From positions 1,864,001-1,928,000 of the forward strand of contig NZ_FXBJ01000002.1 of NCBI RefSeq assembly GCF_900177385.1: 64,000 nucleotides of DNA. Direction: 5' to 3'. Positions 9,109 to 19,834 of this stretch are shown here, one piece after another; position 1 is the first letter of the stretch, and each line of letters opens with the position of its first letter. The position numbers and the translations under genes were made by a program. This DNA comes from Carnobacterium iners. Its GTDB lineage: Bacteria; Bacillota; Bacilli; Lactobacillales; Carnobacteriaceae. A model generated the notes under the pieces. It saw nothing but the letters and a program-made list of their open reading frames with translations, was not told where the DNA came from and made no database searches.

Positions 9109-9918
9109 ATGAGTGGATTGCTTCAAAAGATGCGTATGATTAATCAAATGCTCCAAAAAAAAGGTGGCGTAGTAAATACTCAGCTAGCTATAGAAGGGCA
9201 ACTTCCTTTTAATGATATGGCTAGTATTTTAGCCGATGTTTTAAACGTAAATGCTTATTTAATTGATGAAACCGGAAATCTATTGGGTTTTAATGAAAAG
9301 CATGAAATTAATAACGAGCGTGTAAAAGAAATGTTGAAAGCAGAAAAATTTCCTTTTGACTATTCCTTGAGCATGCTCGAAATTAGCGAAACTCGTTCAA
9401 ATATTGGTATAGAGAGTGATTATACTATTTTCCCAATTGAAACAAGAGATTTATTTATCAACGGTTTAACAACCATTATTCCTATTTACGCAGCAGGTGA
9501 GCGGTTAGGAACGCTAATTCTAGCCCGTCTTTCGCCAGAATTTGATGATAATGATTTGATTTTAGGAGAACACGCTTCTACGGTAGTCGGTATCGAAATT
9601 TTATTTAAAAAGTCTACTCAAATAGAAGAGGAAACAAGAAATAGTGCGATAGTTCAAATCGCTCTCAAAACATTATCCTACAGTGAAATGAAGGCTGTCA
9701 AAGCTATTTTTGAAGAGCTTAATGGAACAGAAGGACGTTTAACGACCTCTATCATTGCAGACAAAATTGGTATCACACGTTCTGTTATTGTTAATGCATT
9801 GAGAAAATTAGAATCAGGTGGTATTATCGAGACTAAGTCTCTTGGGATGAAAGGGACTTACATTCGTATTTACAATAAAAAATTTAAAAGTGCTTTAGAT
9901 AGAGAAACGTTTTATTAA
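9109..9918 (+). CDS. codY: global transcriptional repressor CodY
   Basis: This 269-residue regulator represses amino-acid, nitrogen and stationary-phase genes when GTP and branched-chain amino acids are plentiful. Residues 1 to about 155 form the GAF ligand domain. The winged helix-turn-helix is at about 205-240, with LTTSIIADKIGITRSVIVNA as recognition segment. It is the last gene of the xerC-hslVU-codY cluster, 28 bases after hslU, and only 31 bases separate it from the epimerase-like gene. I found no full 15-base CodY box with its central W in the non-coding parts of the window. Confidence 0.95.
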   Translation: MSGLLQKMRMINQMLQKKGGVVNTQLAIEGQLPFNDMASILADVLNVNAYLIDETGNLLGFNEKHEINNERVKEMLKAEKFPFDYSLSMLEISETRSNIGIESDYTIFPIETRDLFINGLTTIIPIYAAGERLGTLILARLSPEFDDNDLILGEHASTVVGIEILFKKSTQIEEETRNSAIVQIALKTLSYSEMKAVKAIFEELNGTEGRLTTSIIADKIGITRSVIVNALRKLESGGIIETKSLGMKGTYIRIYNKKFKSALDRETFY

Positions 9919-9949
9919 AACACTTAAGATGATAAGGGAGTTGGGAGCT

Positions 9950-10825
9950 TTGATTAAACTAGAAAACCAGTTTATAACGGTTGAGATTTTAGAAAAAGGT
10001 GCAGAACAAACCAGTTTAATAAACAAACAGACCGGCATTGACTATCTTTGGCAAGGAGATTCAGCTTATTGGAATAGACAGGCTCCTGTTTTGTTTCCTT
10101 TTGTTGGACGTCTGAAGGATAATCAATACCAATACAACAATAAAACTTATAGCATGAATCAACATGGTTTTGCTAGAGATCGTATTTTTGAGGTAACCAA
10201 TCAGAATGAAACAGCTGTAACGTTGTCTCTTTTATCCGACGAAGAATCCAAGGAAATCTATCCCTTTGATTTTTGTTTAAAGATTACTTACCAACTAGAG
10301 GAAGCTTCTGTTAAAGTTAGCTACCAAGTTGAAAATATCAATGCCGATGAACCGATGTACTTCTCTATCGGAGGGCATCCTGGTTTTAATATGCCCTTGA
10401 CTGATGAGACAAGTTTTGAAGATTATTATTTAAGCTTTTCACCAAAGCGTTCAAGGACACTTATCCCGTTAAAAGGGGCCTACATTGATTATGAAAACCG
10501 AACTTTAGGGCAAACAAATACGGATATTGCGTTAAGATGGCGCCATTTTGATGAAGACGCGCTTATCTATGAAACAAAGAATAAAAATGTTTTTTCTATT
10601 CTTTCAGATAAAACAACACATGGTATTTCTGTTAGCTTTACAGATTTTCCATATGTCGGAATTTGGTCTCCCGCAAAACTGAAAGCTCCTTTAGTTTGTA
10701 TTGAGCCTTGGTATGGCATTGCAGACACAAGTGATGCTAGTGGACGCTTAGAAGATAAGTTAGGAATTCAATTCTTAAAACCTAGCGAACAATTTAACTG
10801 CGAGTATACTATTACTATTTTTTAA
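9950..10825 (+). CDS. aldose 1-epimerase family protein (LacX-like)
   Basis: This 291-residue protein has the galactose-mutarotase fold. Expected members interconvert the alpha and beta anomers of an aldose or bind a sugar phosphate. The probable acid His is in GGHPGFNMP and the base Glu is in CIEPWYG. Early segments AYWNRQAPVLFPFVGRL and MNQHGFARDR match the LacX/YeaD-like branch, not true GalM. I chose TTG 9950 over ATG 9929 because AAGGGAG at 9934-9940 gives proper spacing and the protein then starts like its family. It probably reads through from codY. The substrate is unknown. Confidence 0.8.
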   Translation: MIKLENQFITVEILEKGAEQTSLINKQTGIDYLWQGDSAYWNRQAPVLFPFVGRLKDNQYQYNNKTYSMNQHGFARDRIFEVTNQNETAVTLSLLSDEESKEIYPFDFCLKITYQLEEASVKVSYQVENINADEPMYFSIGGHPGFNMPLTDETSFEDYYLSFSPKRSRTLIPLKGAYIDYENRTLGQTNTDIALRWRHFDEDALIYETKNKNVFSILSDKTTHGISVSFTDFPYVGIWSPAKLKAPLVCIEPWYGIADTSDASGRLEDKLGIQFLKPSEQFNCEYTITIF

Positions 10826-10827
10826 TC

Positions 10828-10864
10828 TAAAAAAAGTCTGACAGATTATCCTGTCAGACTTTTA
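10828..10864. terminator. bidirectional terminator between the epimerase gene and plsY
   Basis: AAAAAAAGTCTGACAG and CTGTCAGACTTTT form a long stem with A and T tracts on either side. It serves the two convergent genes. Confidence 0.85.
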
Positions 10865-10888
10865 ATTTGTTCTTTGCTTCTAGTGTTG

Positions 10889-11503
10889 CTACGAATCCTT
10901 TTTAGTTTTTTTGTATCCGTATCCAAATGGAACTTTGCTTTCTGTCCCAAGTCGAATTCGTTTGATGTTATCTTTGTGTCGATAGATAATAAAAACAGCT
11001 AAAATTCCAGCTATCGTTGTTAACACCCAATCATTCGTTACCAGACTAGAAGGAAGGATAATTAATAAGCCGAGAATACTTGAGAAGCTTACCATCCTTG
11101 AAAAATAGAGAATCACTAAAAATAAAACTACACAGAAAATAAAAAACGGCGGATTATAGGCTAATAAGACTCCAGCACTAGTCGCGACTGCTTTTCCACC
11201 TTTGAATTGAGCGAAAATTGGAAAGGTATGCCCAATTATCGCACCAAGCCCTACAACCATGGGGTTCAATTCGGAATTCAGAAAATAAGGAAGACTGCCT
11301 GCGAGTGTGCCTTTTAAAACGTCAGCCAATAAGACCATAACACCAGCTTTAAAACCTAAAATACGAAACGTATTTGTTGTTCCTGAATTGCCACTACCAA
11401 AATCTCGAATATCTTTTCCATACATCTTTTTACCAATCCATACGCCAGATGGAATTGAACCAAGCAAATAGGCTACACCAAACATAAAGATAATTTTTAC
11501 CAC
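10889..11503 (-). CDS. plsY: glycerol-3-phosphate acyltransferase PlsY
   Basis: This 204-residue multi-pass membrane enzyme transfers the acyl group of acyl-phosphate to glycerol-3-phosphate, the first step of phospholipid synthesis with PlsX. The conserved loops are GSIPSG near the N-terminus, GSGNSGTTNTFR, and GHTFPIFAQFKGGKAVAT. Five hydrophobic helices are visible. Two GTG starts are possible. I chose 11503 because AGGAG at 11512-11516 sits eight bases upstream, whereas the longer GTG at 11512 overlaps the ribosome site. It is divergent from parE, the usual Firmicutes arrangement. Confidence 0.92.
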   Translation of the reverse strand: MVKIIFMFGVAYLLGSIPSGVWIGKKMYGKDIRDFGSGNSGTTNTFRILGFKAGVMVLLADVLKGTLAGSLPYFLNSELNPMVVGLGAIIGHTFPIFAQFKGGKAVATSAGVLLAYNPPFFIFCVVLFLVILYFSRMVSFSSILGLLIILPSSLVTNDWVLTTIAGILAVFIIYRHKDNIKRIRLGTESKVPFGYGYKKTKKDS

Positions 11504-11923
11504 TTTATTCACTCCTAACTTAGCAAATTAATTGCCAGTACGCTGTATTTTACCATTTTTTTTATTCTAAGGCTAGTGAAAGTAGAGCAGAACGATTATT
11601 AAAAATAGGTTAGATTTAAGTTTAAATACAAGCTTATAAAAAGGGTTTATCGATTTATTGCTTGCTTTTAAGGAATGGAACTAGTTTAATAGGAAGGCAG
11701 AGTTTAATCATTTAAAAACCGAACGTACTTTCGTTTTTTTTACCGAATAAACAATTTTTACTTTTCAATCACATAGAGTTAGAGTATTATTAAATAGATA
11801 CTTAAAGGATCAAACGGATGTATACGAAGTGAAAAACCTAATTCAATAGCTAAAAACAGATACGGTTTCGTTGAAGGATTATGGAGTTTAACACTAAGTA
11901 TCACGTAATAAGGAGTTTTTTAA
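11504..11923. other. divergent intergenic region plsY-parE
   Basis: About 420 bases without a gene. It is AT-rich and carries leader and promoter sequence for both genes. I see no ORF with a ribosome site, no tRNA and no strong hairpin. A short CGAA/TTCG stem before eight T residues near 11730 is too weak to call. Confidence 0.6.
11762..11790 (+). promoter_or_regulatory. candidate promoter for parE-parC
   Basis: TTTTCA at 11762, 17-base spacer, TATTAT at 11785. The implied leader before parE is about 125 bases. Confidence 0.4.
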
Positions 11924-13927
11924 ATGCCAAAAAAAATAAAAACAGCGTATGATGATACATCCATTCAAGTCTTAGAAGGATTAGAAGCAGTACGCAAAAG
12001 ACCTGGTATGTATATTGGCTCTACTGACACGAGAGGCTTACATCATTTAGTCTATGAAATTGTTGACAACTCAGTCGATGAAGCTTTATCAGGCTATGGC
12101 GATGACATTAAAGTTACTTTGCATAAAGACAATAGCATTAGCGTAAAAGACAATGGCCGTGGGATGCCGACGGGAATGCACGCATCAGGGATGCCGACTG
12201 TTCAAGTTATCTTCACTATTTTACATGCAGGCGGTAAATTTGGTCAAGAAGGTGGCTACAAAACATCTGGTGGTCTTCATGGTGTAGGAGCTAGTGTCGT
12301 TAACGCTCTTTCTGAATGGCTAACGGTCACCATTGTTCGTGATGGTGTTGAGTACCAGCAAAAATTTATCAATGGAGGAAAACCCTCTGGGACTTTAAAT
12401 AATAAAAAGAGCACTCGTCAAAAAAACGGCACAACGGTTCATTTTAAACCAGATACATCTATTTTTTCAACGATTAAATACTCGTATGATGTGTTATCAG
12501 AACGGTTAAGAGAGTCAGCCTTTTTATTAAAAAATCTACGCATCGAGCTAATTGATGAAAGAAACGATTGCTCTGATATTTTTCATTATGAAGAAGGCAT
12601 TAAAGAGTTTATTGCCTACTTAAATGAAGACAAAGATACGCTAACTCCCATTGCCTATTTTTCAGGAGAAAGCAATCAAATTGAAGTAGAATTTTCATTT
12701 CAATACAATGATGGCTACTCAGAAAATATTTTATCTTTTGTTAATAACGTTCGAACAAAAGATGGTGGAACACATGAATCTAGTATGAAAACAGCTTTTA
12801 CGAAAACACTTAATGATTATGCAAGAAAAGTTAATTTATTAAAAGAAAAAGAAAAAAATCTTGAAGGAAGCGACTTTAGAGAAGGACTATCGGCCATTAT
12901 CTCTGTGCGCATTCCTGAGGATTTATTGCAATTTGAAGGACAAACAAAGAGTAAACTCGGAACGGCACAAGCTCGTGGAGCCGTTGAAGCGGTTATCGGC
13001 GAACAATTGAGTTTTTACTTAGTGGAAAATGGCGAAACCAGCCAACAATTGATTCGTAAGGCTCTTTCGGCACGAGAAGCCCGGACTGCCGCTAGAAAAG
13101 CACGTGAGGAAAGTCGTAATGGAAAAAAGCGCAAAAAAAATGATTCCTTATTATCTGGTAAACTAACACCAGCACAAAGTAAAAATGCTAAGCGTAACGA
13201 ATTATTCTTAGTCGAAGGAGATTCAGCTGGTGGGTCTGCTAAACAAGGTCGTGATCGCAAATTCCAAGCGATTTTACCTTTACGCGGAAAAGTTATTAAT
13301 ACCGAAAAAGCCAAATTACAAGATATTATGAAAAATGAAGAAATCAATACGATGATTTATACGATTGGTGCTGGTGTCGGGGCTGAATTTGATATTGAAG
13401 CTTGCAACTATGATAAAATCATCATCATGACCGATGCTGACACCGATGGAGCCCATATTCAAGTGCTCTTATTAACCTTTTTTTATCGTTACATGAAACC
13501 CTTATTTGAAGCAGGTAAAATTTATCTAGCGATGCCGCCTTTATATAAACTTTCTAAGGGAACGGGTAAAAAAGAAAAAATTGCTTATGCATGGACCGAT
13601 GATGAGCTGGTAGGGGTAACCGAATCATTTGGAAAAAACTACATCCTACAGCGTTACAAAGGACTAGGTGAGATGAATGCTGACCAACTATGGGAAACAA
13701 CTATGGATCCTGATACAAGAACGCTTATACGCGTCAGAATCGACGATGCTGCCCAAGCTGAACGTCGCGTCTCTGTTTTAATGGGCGATAAAGTCGAACC
13801 TCGTCGTAAATGGATTGAATCTCACGTAGAATTCTCTCTTGAAGAGGGAAGCAGTCTATTAGACAACGATCAACTTATGGAAACATCGCAATTAGAAGAT
13901 GAAGGAAGTGTTAGAGATGGAGAGTAG
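11924..13927 (+). CDS. parE: DNA topoisomerase IV subunit B
   Basis: This 667-residue subunit carries the GHKL ATPase that drives decatenation of daughter chromosomes. ATP-site motifs are [22 protein letters not shown] and the lid [15 protein letters not shown]. The Toprim part shows [19 protein letters not shown] and [12 protein letters not shown]. The C-terminal [20 protein letters not shown] box is intact. ParE rather than GyrB is supported by the partner parC directly downstream and by the short length. The start has AAGGAG seven to eight bases upstream. Its end overlaps parC by 11 bases. Confidence 0.95.
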   Translation: MPKKIKTAYDDTSIQVLEGLEAVRKRPGMYIGSTDTRGLHHLVYEIVDNSVDEALSGYGDDIKVTLHKDNSISVKDNGRGMPTGMHASGMPTVQVIFTILHAGGKFGQEGGYKTSGGLHGVGASVVNALSEWLTVTIVRDGVEYQQKFINGGKPSGTLNNKKSTRQKNGTTVHFKPDTSIFSTIKYSYDVLSERLRESAFLLKNLRIELIDERNDCSDIFHYEEGIKEFIAYLNEDKDTLTPIAYFSGESNQIEVEFSFQYNDGYSENILSFVNNVRTKDGGTHESSMKTAFTKTLNDYARKVNLLKEKEKNLEGSDFREGLSAIISVRIPEDLLQFEGQTKSKLGTAQARGAVEAVIGEQLSFYLVENGETSQQLIRKALSAREARTAARKAREESRNGKKRKKNDSLLSGKLTPAQSKNAKRNELFLVEGDSAGGSAKQGRDRKFQAILPLRGKVINTEKAKLQDIMKNEEINTMIYTIGAGVGAEFDIEACNYDKIIIMTDADTDGAHIQVLLLTFFYRYMKPLFEAGKIYLAMPPLYKLSKGTGKKEKIAYAWTDDELVGVTESFGKNYILQRYKGLGEMNADQLWETTMDPDTRTLIRVRIDDAAQAERRVSVLMGDKVEPRRKWIESHVEFSLEEGSSLLDNDQLMETSQLEDEGSVRDGE

Positions 13928-16370
13928 GTCGGATATTCAAGAATTAACCCTTGAAGAAGTGATGGGCGATCGATTTGGTCGCTATTCAAAATACATCATT
14001 CAAGAACGGGCATTGCCGGATATACGTGACGGCTTAAAACCAGTGCAACGTCGAATTTTATATGCGATGAACGTGGAAGGCAATACTTCTGATAAAGGCT
14101 TTCGTAAATCTGCTAAAACAGTCGGAAATGTTATTGGTAATTATCATCCGCATGGCGATAGCAGTGTCTATGAAGCGATGGTTCGTTTGAGCCAAAATTG
14201 GAAACAACGAGAAGAATTAGTTGAGATGCACGGAAATAACGGGAGCATGGATGGTGATCCTCCTGCAGCGATGCGATATACCGAAGCTCGCTTATCTAAA
14301 ATTGCAGAAGAGCTATTAAAAGATATCGACAAAGAAACGGTTGATTTTGTCTTAAACTTTGATGATACAGATGAGGAACCAACTGTTTTGCCCGTTCGTT
14401 ACCCTAATTTGTTGGTTAACGGCGCAACCGGCATTTCTGCTGGATATGCGACTGATATTCCTTCTCATAATTTAAGTGAAGTGATTGATGCAACAGTTTA
14501 CCTAATTGACCACCCACAAGCAACAGCAGTTGACTTAATGGCCTATTTAAAAGGACCTGATTTTCCAACAGGCGGAATTTTACAAGGAATTGACGGAATC
14601 AGAAAAGCTTATGAAACAGGTAAAGGAAAAGTAATTGTTCGCTCTAAGACGCACATAGAGGAATTAAGAGGCGGTAAGCAACAAATCGTTATCAATGAAA
14701 TTCCGTACGATGTGAATAAGGCTGTTCTCGTTCGTAAAATGGATGAAATTCGTTTAAATAAAAAAATAGACGGTATTGCTGAAGTTCGCGATGAATCAGA
14801 TCGAACCGGTTTACAAATTGTTGTCGAGTTAAAAAAAGACGTAAATGCTCAAGGTATTTTAACTTATTTACTAAAAAGTACGGACTTACAAGTTTCATAC
14901 AACTTTAATATGGTTGCTATCGATAAGAAAAGGCCACAACAAGTAGGAATTGTGCGTATGCTAGAAGCTTATCTCGAGCACCAAAACGAGGTTATCGTAA
15001 GACGGACGCAGTTTAATCTAAGAAAAGCAGAAACGAGAGCACATATTGTTGTCGGTTTAATCAAAGCTCTTTCGATATTAGACGAAATCATTGCAGCTAT
15101 TCGTGGTAGTAAAGATAAAAAGAATGCAAAGGATACTATTATAAGCAAATTTGGTTTTACAGAAGAACAAGCAGAAGCGATTGTTTCTTTGCAGTTGTAT
15201 CGTTTAACTAATACAGATATCACGGCTCTAGAAAGTGAAGCTGATACGTTAGAAAAAGCCATTGCGTCTTTTAACAAAATTCTAACTAGCCCTACTGAAA
15301 TGAAACGTGTCATGAAAAAAGAACTTTCTGAAATCAAGAAAAAATATGGCAGTCCTCGTCGCACAGTGATTGAAAACGAAATAGAGGAATTAAAAGTAGA
15401 AACAGAAGTGCTGGTTACTCAAGAAGAAGTGATGGTATCTGTTACTAAAGAAGGTTACCTCAAACGGACTAGCTTGCGTTCTTATGGCGCATCAAAACCG
15501 GAAGAAATTGGTGTTAGAGAAGGGGATTACCCTATATTTATCGAACAGCTAAATACTTTGCATCATTTATTTTTATTTACAACTAAAGGTAATATCATTT
15601 ATCGGCAAGTTCATGAAATAGCTGATATTAGATGGAAAGATAGTGGCGAACACCTTTCTCAACATATTGCTCTTGGGCAAGATGAAACAATTTTAAAAGC
15701 ATTCGGGTTGAAAACACTCGATCCTTCGGCAACGGTTACACTTATTAGCAAAGAAGGCTTTATCAAGCAATCGAGTATCGATAATCTTTTCGGTCGCAGT
15801 TATTTGACAAAATCATTTACAGTGATGAAATTAAAAACAGAAACAGATCGGGTTGAGAATATTATTTATACAGAAAATCAACAAGAAAAAGATGTTTTCC
15901 TTATCACTCAAAAAGGATTTGGGTTAAGGTATCCGCTAAGTGAAGTGCCAATAGTAGGTGCTAAAGCAGGTGGCGTTAAGTCCATCAACTTGAAAAAAGA
16001 CGATTATGTAGTTAACGGCATTGTTTTTGATACAACATCTGCGAAAACAGATATCTTAATCGTTACCCAAAGAGGATCTATTAAAAAAATGACTATTAAC
16101 GATTTTGATACTTTAGGAAGAGCCAAACGTGGTTTATTAGTATTAAGAGAATTGAAAAGTAATCCACATAGAGTTGCTTTCTTATTAGATGGAAGCAAAG
16201 GAAAAGAATACACTATACGAACAGAAAGAGAAAAAGAGATTTATTTAGCAAGTTCTTCCTATCAAGTAAGCGACCGTTATTCTAACGGTTCATTTATTTT
16301 AGATCAAGGAATAGATGGCAGTCCGGTAGATATCCAAACAGATATCTTTTATGATTTGAATAAGGCGTAA
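13917..16370 (+). CDS. parC: DNA topoisomerase IV subunit A
   Basis: This 817-residue subunit cleaves and rejoins DNA. The catalytic tyrosine is Tyr121 in [10 protein letters not shown]. The quinolone-resistance region reads [17 protein letters not shown], with Ser and Glu at the positions usually mutated in resistant strains, so it appears wild type. The C-terminal half carries beta-pinwheel repeats such as [11 protein letters not shown] and [16 protein letters not shown] 13917 was chosen over ATG 13899 because AAGGAAG at 13902 gives correct spacing. It overlaps the parE end, suggesting coupled translation. Confidence 0.95.
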   Translation: MESRSDIQELTLEEVMGDRFGRYSKYIIQERALPDIRDGLKPVQRRILYAMNVEGNTSDKGFRKSAKTVGNVIGNYHPHGDSSVYEAMVRLSQNWKQREELVEMHGNNGSMDGDPPAAMRYTEARLSKIAEELLKDIDKETVDFVLNFDDTDEEPTVLPVRYPNLLVNGATGISAGYATDIPSHNLSEVIDATVYLIDHPQATAVDLMAYLKGPDFPTGGILQGIDGIRKAYETGKGKVIVRSKTHIEELRGGKQQIVINEIPYDVNKAVLVRKMDEIRLNKKIDGIAEVRDESDRTGLQIVVELKKDVNAQGILTYLLKSTDLQVSYNFNMVAIDKKRPQQVGIVRMLEAYLEHQNEVIVRRTQFNLRKAETRAHIVVGLIKALSILDEIIAAIRGSKDKKNAKDTIISKFGFTEEQAEAIVSLQLYRLTNTDITALESEADTLEKAIASFNKILTSPTEMKRVMKKELSEIKKKYGSPRRTVIENEIEELKVETEVLVTQEEVMVSVTKEGYLKRTSLRSYGASKPEEIGVREGDYPIFIEQLNTLHHLFLFTTKGNIIYRQVHEIADIRWKDSGEHLSQHIALGQDETILKAFGLKTLDPSATVTLISKEGFIKQSSIDNLFGRSYLTKSFTVMKLKTETDRVENIIYTENQQEKDVFLITQKGFGLRYPLSEVPIVGAKAGGVKSINLKKDDYVVNGIVFDTTSAKTDILIVTQRGSIKKMTINDFDTLGRAKRGLLVLRELKSNPHRVAFLLDGSKGKEYTIRTEREKEIYLASSSYQVSDRYSNGSFILDQGIDGSPVDIQTDIFYDLNKA

Positions 16371-16407
16371 AAAAAAGGCAAACAGATTAGTCTGTTTGCC
16401 TTTTTTC
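16371..16407 (+). terminator. intrinsic terminator after parC
   Basis: AAAAAAGGCAAACAGA / TCTGTTTGCCTTTTTT, a nearly perfect stem with a T-run. Confidence 0.92.
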
Positions 16408-16498
16408 TGTACTACATTAAACGTGTAAAACTAATTATGTATTAGTACAGTTTAACGAAAAAAGGTTAACTCATTTTCAAAACGCAAAACATGTGAAT

Positions 16499-16513
16499 TG
16501 ATAATCATTCTCA
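16499..16513. promoter_or_regulatory. Fur-family box upstream of pflB
   Basis: TGATAAT-C-ATTCTCA matches the 7-1-7 Fur consensus TGATAAT-N-ATTATCA in 13 of 14 symmetric positions. It lies about 120 bases before the -35 element of pflB. Binding is inferred only from the match. Confidence 0.5.
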
Positions 16514-16613
16514 ATTAGAAAATAAAAAAATCTATAAAACCTTTATTTAAAGGGATTTACAAATAATTTGTGACAAAAAGATGAAAAAAAGTTCTTTTTA
16601 GGGCGATAATTAG

Positions 16614-16642
16614 TTTGTTTTAATTTATTCATGTGTTATAAT
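16614..16642 (+). promoter_or_regulatory. promoter of pflB-pflA
   Basis: -35 TTTGTT at 16614, 17-base spacer, extended -10 TG-T-TATAAT ending at 16642. It lies about 60 bases before pflB. Confidence 0.7.
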
Positions 16643-16701
16643 GAGCAAGAAGAAGCTGTTACAATCAAATGATAGTCAACTAATAAGGAGGTTCATTAAA
16701 A

Positions 16702-18930
16702 ATGGAGCAATGGGTAAAATTTAAAGGTAAAGTATGGCAACAGGAAATCGACGTTCGTGATTTTATTCAACAAAACTTTAGTCAGTATAACGGTACAGAT
16801 GAATTCTTAGCAGGTCCTACTGAGGCAACTTCAGCACTTTGGGAACAAGTAATGGATTTAAATAAACAAGAACGTGAAGCAGGCGGAGTATTGGATATGG
16901 ATACAAAAGTTGTATCAACAATCACTTCTCATGCAGCTGGCTATTTAAATAAGGAATTGGAACAAATTGTAGGATTCCAAACTGAAAAACCATTTAAACG
17001 TGGATTACAACCATTTGGCGGTATCCGCATGAGTGAGCTATCTGCTGAAGCATATGGTTTTGAAATAGATCCAGAAGTTTCACACGTTTTTCGTGATTAT
17101 CGTAAAACTCATAACCAAGGCGTTTTCGATGCTTACACTCCTGAAATCCGTGCTGCTCGTCGCAGTGGTATCATTACTGGTTTACCAGATGCATATGGCC
17201 GCGGCCGTATTATTGGTGATTACCGCCGTGTAGCTTTATATGGAATAGATCGTTTAATTACAGAAAAGAAACATGACTTATCTATTACTGGTTACGGTAC
17301 AATGAGCGAAACAATTATCAGAGACCGTGAAGAAATCAATGAGCAAATTCGTGCTTTAGCAGAATTAAAAGAACTAGGAAATATTTACGGCTTTGATATT
17401 GCACGACCAGCAAACAATGCAACAGAAGCTTTCCAATGGTTATATCTTGGTTATTTAGCAGCTGTAAAAGAACAAAATGGAGCAGCTATGTCTTTAGGCC
17501 GCACGTCAACTTTCTTAGATATTTATATTGAAAGAGATTTAACAGCTGGAACGTTAACAGAAGAACAAGCTCAAGAAATTGTTGATCACTTTGTTATGAA
17601 ACTTCGTTTAGTTAAATTCTCTCGCACACCTGAATACAATGACTTATTCTCTGGCGATCCAACATGGGTAACAGAAGCAATTGGCGGGATTAGTGAAGAC
17701 GGACGCCATTTAGTAACGAAAAGTAGTTATCGCTTCTTACACACATTGACTAACTTAGGACCTGCACCAGAGCCAAACTTGACTGTATTATGGTCAACAC
17801 GCTTGCCTGAAAACTTTAAAAAGTTCTGCGCAAAAGTTTCTATCGAGTCTAGCGCAATTCAATATGAAAATGACGATGTTATGCGCCTTGAGTGGGGCGA
17901 TGATTACGGAATCGCTTGTTGTGTTTCTGCAATGCGCATTGGTAAACAAATGCAATTCTTCGGTGCTCGTGCTAACTTAGCGAAAACATTGCTATATGCT
18001 ATTAACGGTGGAGTAGATGAGAAATCTAAAGCACAAGTAGGGCCTAAATATCAACCAATTACTTCAGAATATTTAGACCATGATGAAGTAATGGAAAAAT
18101 ACGACACTATGATGGAATGGATTGCTGACTTGTATTTAAATACATTAAATATCATTCACTTCATGCATGACAAATATTCTTACGAGAAATTAGAAATGTC
18201 ACTACATGATACTGATGTAATGCGTACAATGGCCACAGGGATTGCTGGTTTCTCAGTTGTTATTGACTCTTTGTCAGCAATTAAATACGCTAAAGTTAAA
18301 ACAATCAGAGATGAAAATGGTTTAGTTATGGACTACGAAATTGAAGGCGATTATCCTAAATTTGGAAATAACGACGATCGTGCAGACGAAATTGGCATCT
18401 GGTTATTAAAAACATTTATGGCGAAAGTTAAAAAGCACCCAACTTATCGTGGAGCAAAGCATACAACATCTATTCTTACAATTACATCAAACGTTGTTTA
18501 TGGTAAAAAAACAGGTAATACTCCTGATGGTCGTCGTGCAGGCGAACCTTTCGCTCCTGGAGCAAACCCAATGCATGGCAGAGATACACATGGAGCACTA
18601 GCAAGTCTGAACTCTGTAGCAAAAATACCTTACAAATATTCATTAGATGGTATTTCAAATACATTCTCTATTATTCCAAAAGCTTTAGGTAAAGAAGATG
18701 ACGTACAACAATCTAATCTAGCTAGCATGCTCGACGGCTATGTTAAAAAAGGTGGACATCATTTAAACGTAAACGTATTTAACCGCGAAACATTGTTAGA
18801 TGCTATGGATCACCCAGAAGATTACCCACAATTAACCATTCGTGTATCTGGTTATGCTGTTAACTTCATTAAATTAACACGTGAGCAACAAATGGATGTT
18901 ATTAATCGTACAATGCATGAAAGTATGTAA
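16702..18930 (+). CDS. pflB: formate C-acetyltransferase (pyruvate formate-lyase)
   Basis: This 742-residue glycyl-radical enzyme converts pyruvate and CoA to formate and acetyl-CoA under anaerobic conditions. The active-site cysteine pair is Cys406-Cys407 in GIACCVSAM. The radical glycine is Gly717 in RVSGYAVNF near the C-terminus. The start follows AAGGAGG. The activating enzyme gene lies 46 bases downstream, so the pair forms an operon. Frequent use of a few preferred codons is consistent with high expression. The upstream region has an extended -10 promoter. Confidence 0.97.
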   Translation: MEQWVKFKGKVWQQEIDVRDFIQQNFSQYNGTDEFLAGPTEATSALWEQVMDLNKQEREAGGVLDMDTKVVSTITSHAAGYLNKELEQIVGFQTEKPFKRGLQPFGGIRMSELSAEAYGFEIDPEVSHVFRDYRKTHNQGVFDAYTPEIRAARRSGIITGLPDAYGRGRIIGDYRRVALYGIDRLITEKKHDLSITGYGTMSETIIRDREEINEQIRALAELKELGNIYGFDIARPANNATEAFQWLYLGYLAAVKEQNGAAMSLGRTSTFLDIYIERDLTAGTLTEEQAQEIVDHFVMKLRLVKFSRTPEYNDLFSGDPTWVTEAIGGISEDGRHLVTKSSYRFLHTLTNLGPAPEPNLTVLWSTRLPENFKKFCAKVSIESSAIQYENDDVMRLEWGDDYGIACCVSAMRIGKQMQFFGARANLAKTLLYAINGGVDEKSKAQVGPKYQPITSEYLDHDEVMEKYDTMMEWIADLYLNTLNIIHFMHDKYSYEKLEMSLHDTDVMRTMATGIAGFSVVIDSLSAIKYAKVKTIRDENGLVMDYEIEGDYPKFGNNDDRADEIGIWLLKTFMAKVKKHPTYRGAKHTTSILTITSNVVYGKKTGNTPDGRRAGEPFAPGANPMHGRDTHGALASLNSVAKIPYKYSLDGISNTFSIIPKALGKEDDVQQSNLASMLDGYVKKGGHHLNVNVFNRETLLDAMDHPEDYPQLTIRVSGYAVNFIKLTREQQMDVINRTMHESM

Positions 18931-18976
18931 GAAAAAGATTACTAACAGAGACTAACTAATGAAGGAGCTAAAGATC

Positions 18977-19738
18977 ATGTCTGATTCAGCTATCGGCTAT
19001 GTACACTCAACTGAAAGTTTTGGTTCAGTTGATGGTCCAGGAATTCGTTTTATCGCATTTATGCAAGGATGTCGTATGAGGTGTGAATTCTGCCATAATC
19101 CAGATACTTGGAATATGGGCGGAGGAACACCCTATACTTCAGACGAATTACTGGAAGAAGCATTAGCTTACCGGGAATATTGGGGAGAAGAAGGGGGTAT
19201 CACAGTTAGTGGTGGCGAGCCGCTTTTGCACATTGATTTCTTAATAGAATTATTCAAAAAAGCAAAAGCCGAGGGTGTACACACAACAGTAGATACTTGC
19301 GGCCAGCCATTCACTTATGATGAACCTTTCTTTAGCCGTTTTGAGGAATTAATGAGTTATACAGATTTATTATTATTTGATGTGAAACACATTGACGATG
19401 AAAAGCATAAAAAATTGACAATGATGTCAAATAAGAATATATTAGATATGGCTCGTTATTTATCAGATATTGGCAAGCCAGTCTGGATTAGACATGTTTT
19501 GGTTCCAGAACGTTCTGACTTTGATGAAGATTTAATAAGATTAAATAAATTTATTGAATCGTTGAATAATGTTGTAAAAGTTGAAATTTTACCTTATCAT
19601 AAGTTGGGCGTCTATAAATATGAAGCCTTAAAAATACCTTACAAACTAGAGGGAATTGAAACACCAACTACAGAACGGGTAGAAAACGCTAAACGATTAT
19701 TAAATACAGATCGATATACCGCTTACAAAACAATGTAA
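18977..19738 (+). CDS. pflA: pyruvate formate-lyase activating enzyme
   Basis: This 253-residue radical SAM enzyme creates the glycyl radical on PflB using a 4Fe-4S cluster and S-adenosylmethionine. The cluster cysteines are in GCRMRCEFCHNPDTW (Cys32, Cys36, Cys39). The SAM-binding GGE motif appears as VSGGEPLLH. ATG 18977 was chosen over ATG 18959 because AAGGAG at 18962 lies just upstream of it and downstream of the longer start. It is followed by a terminator, which ends the pfl operon. Confidence 0.95.
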   Translation: MSDSAIGYVHSTESFGSVDGPGIRFIAFMQGCRMRCEFCHNPDTWNMGGGTPYTSDELLEEALAYREYWGEEGGITVSGGEPLLHIDFLIELFKKAKAEGVHTTVDTCGQPFTYDEPFFSRFEELMSYTDLLLFDVKHIDDEKHKKLTMMSNKNILDMARYLSDIGKPVWIRHVLVPERSDFDEDLIRLNKFIESLNNVVKVEILPYHKLGVYKYEALKIPYKLEGIETPTTERVENAKRLLNTDRYTAYKTM

Positions 19739-19758
19739 CCATACTTTTAAACTTAACG

Positions 19759-19787
19759 AAAGAGTAACTTATAGTTGCTCTTTTTTT
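19759..19787 (+). terminator. intrinsic terminator after pflA
   Basis: AAAGAGTAAC, short loop, GTTGCTCTTTTTTT; one mismatch in the stem. Confidence 0.8.
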
Positions 19788-19834
19788 ATTATACTCCTAC
19801 TAGAAGCTAATTTTCGAAAATATGAGGTGTAAGG

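Larger units (their letters stand above)
16408..16701 (+). other. pfl upstream region
   Basis: About 300 bases without a gene after the parC terminator. It holds a Fur-like box, a TTTGTGACAAA segment that could be half a Rex/Fnr-type site, and the pfl promoter. No ORF is supported. Confidence 0.6.

Noticed and set aside
13015-13347. 110-codon minus-strand frame inside parE
   Set aside because: Antisense shadow of the conserved Toprim region of parE; no ribosome site.
14969-15364. 131-codon minus-strand frame inside parC
   Set aside because: Antisense to the coiled-coil part of parC; composition is that of a shadow.
16567-16577. Rex operator before pflB
   Set aside because: TTTGTGACAAA shows only one half of the TTGTGA-N6-TCACAA pattern, so it is mentioned but not called as a site.
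19809-19823. CodY box before the LysR gene
   Set aside because: AATTTTCGAAAATAT is a palindrome but lacks the central W of AATTTTCWGAAAATT and lies near the ribosome site, so it is not called.
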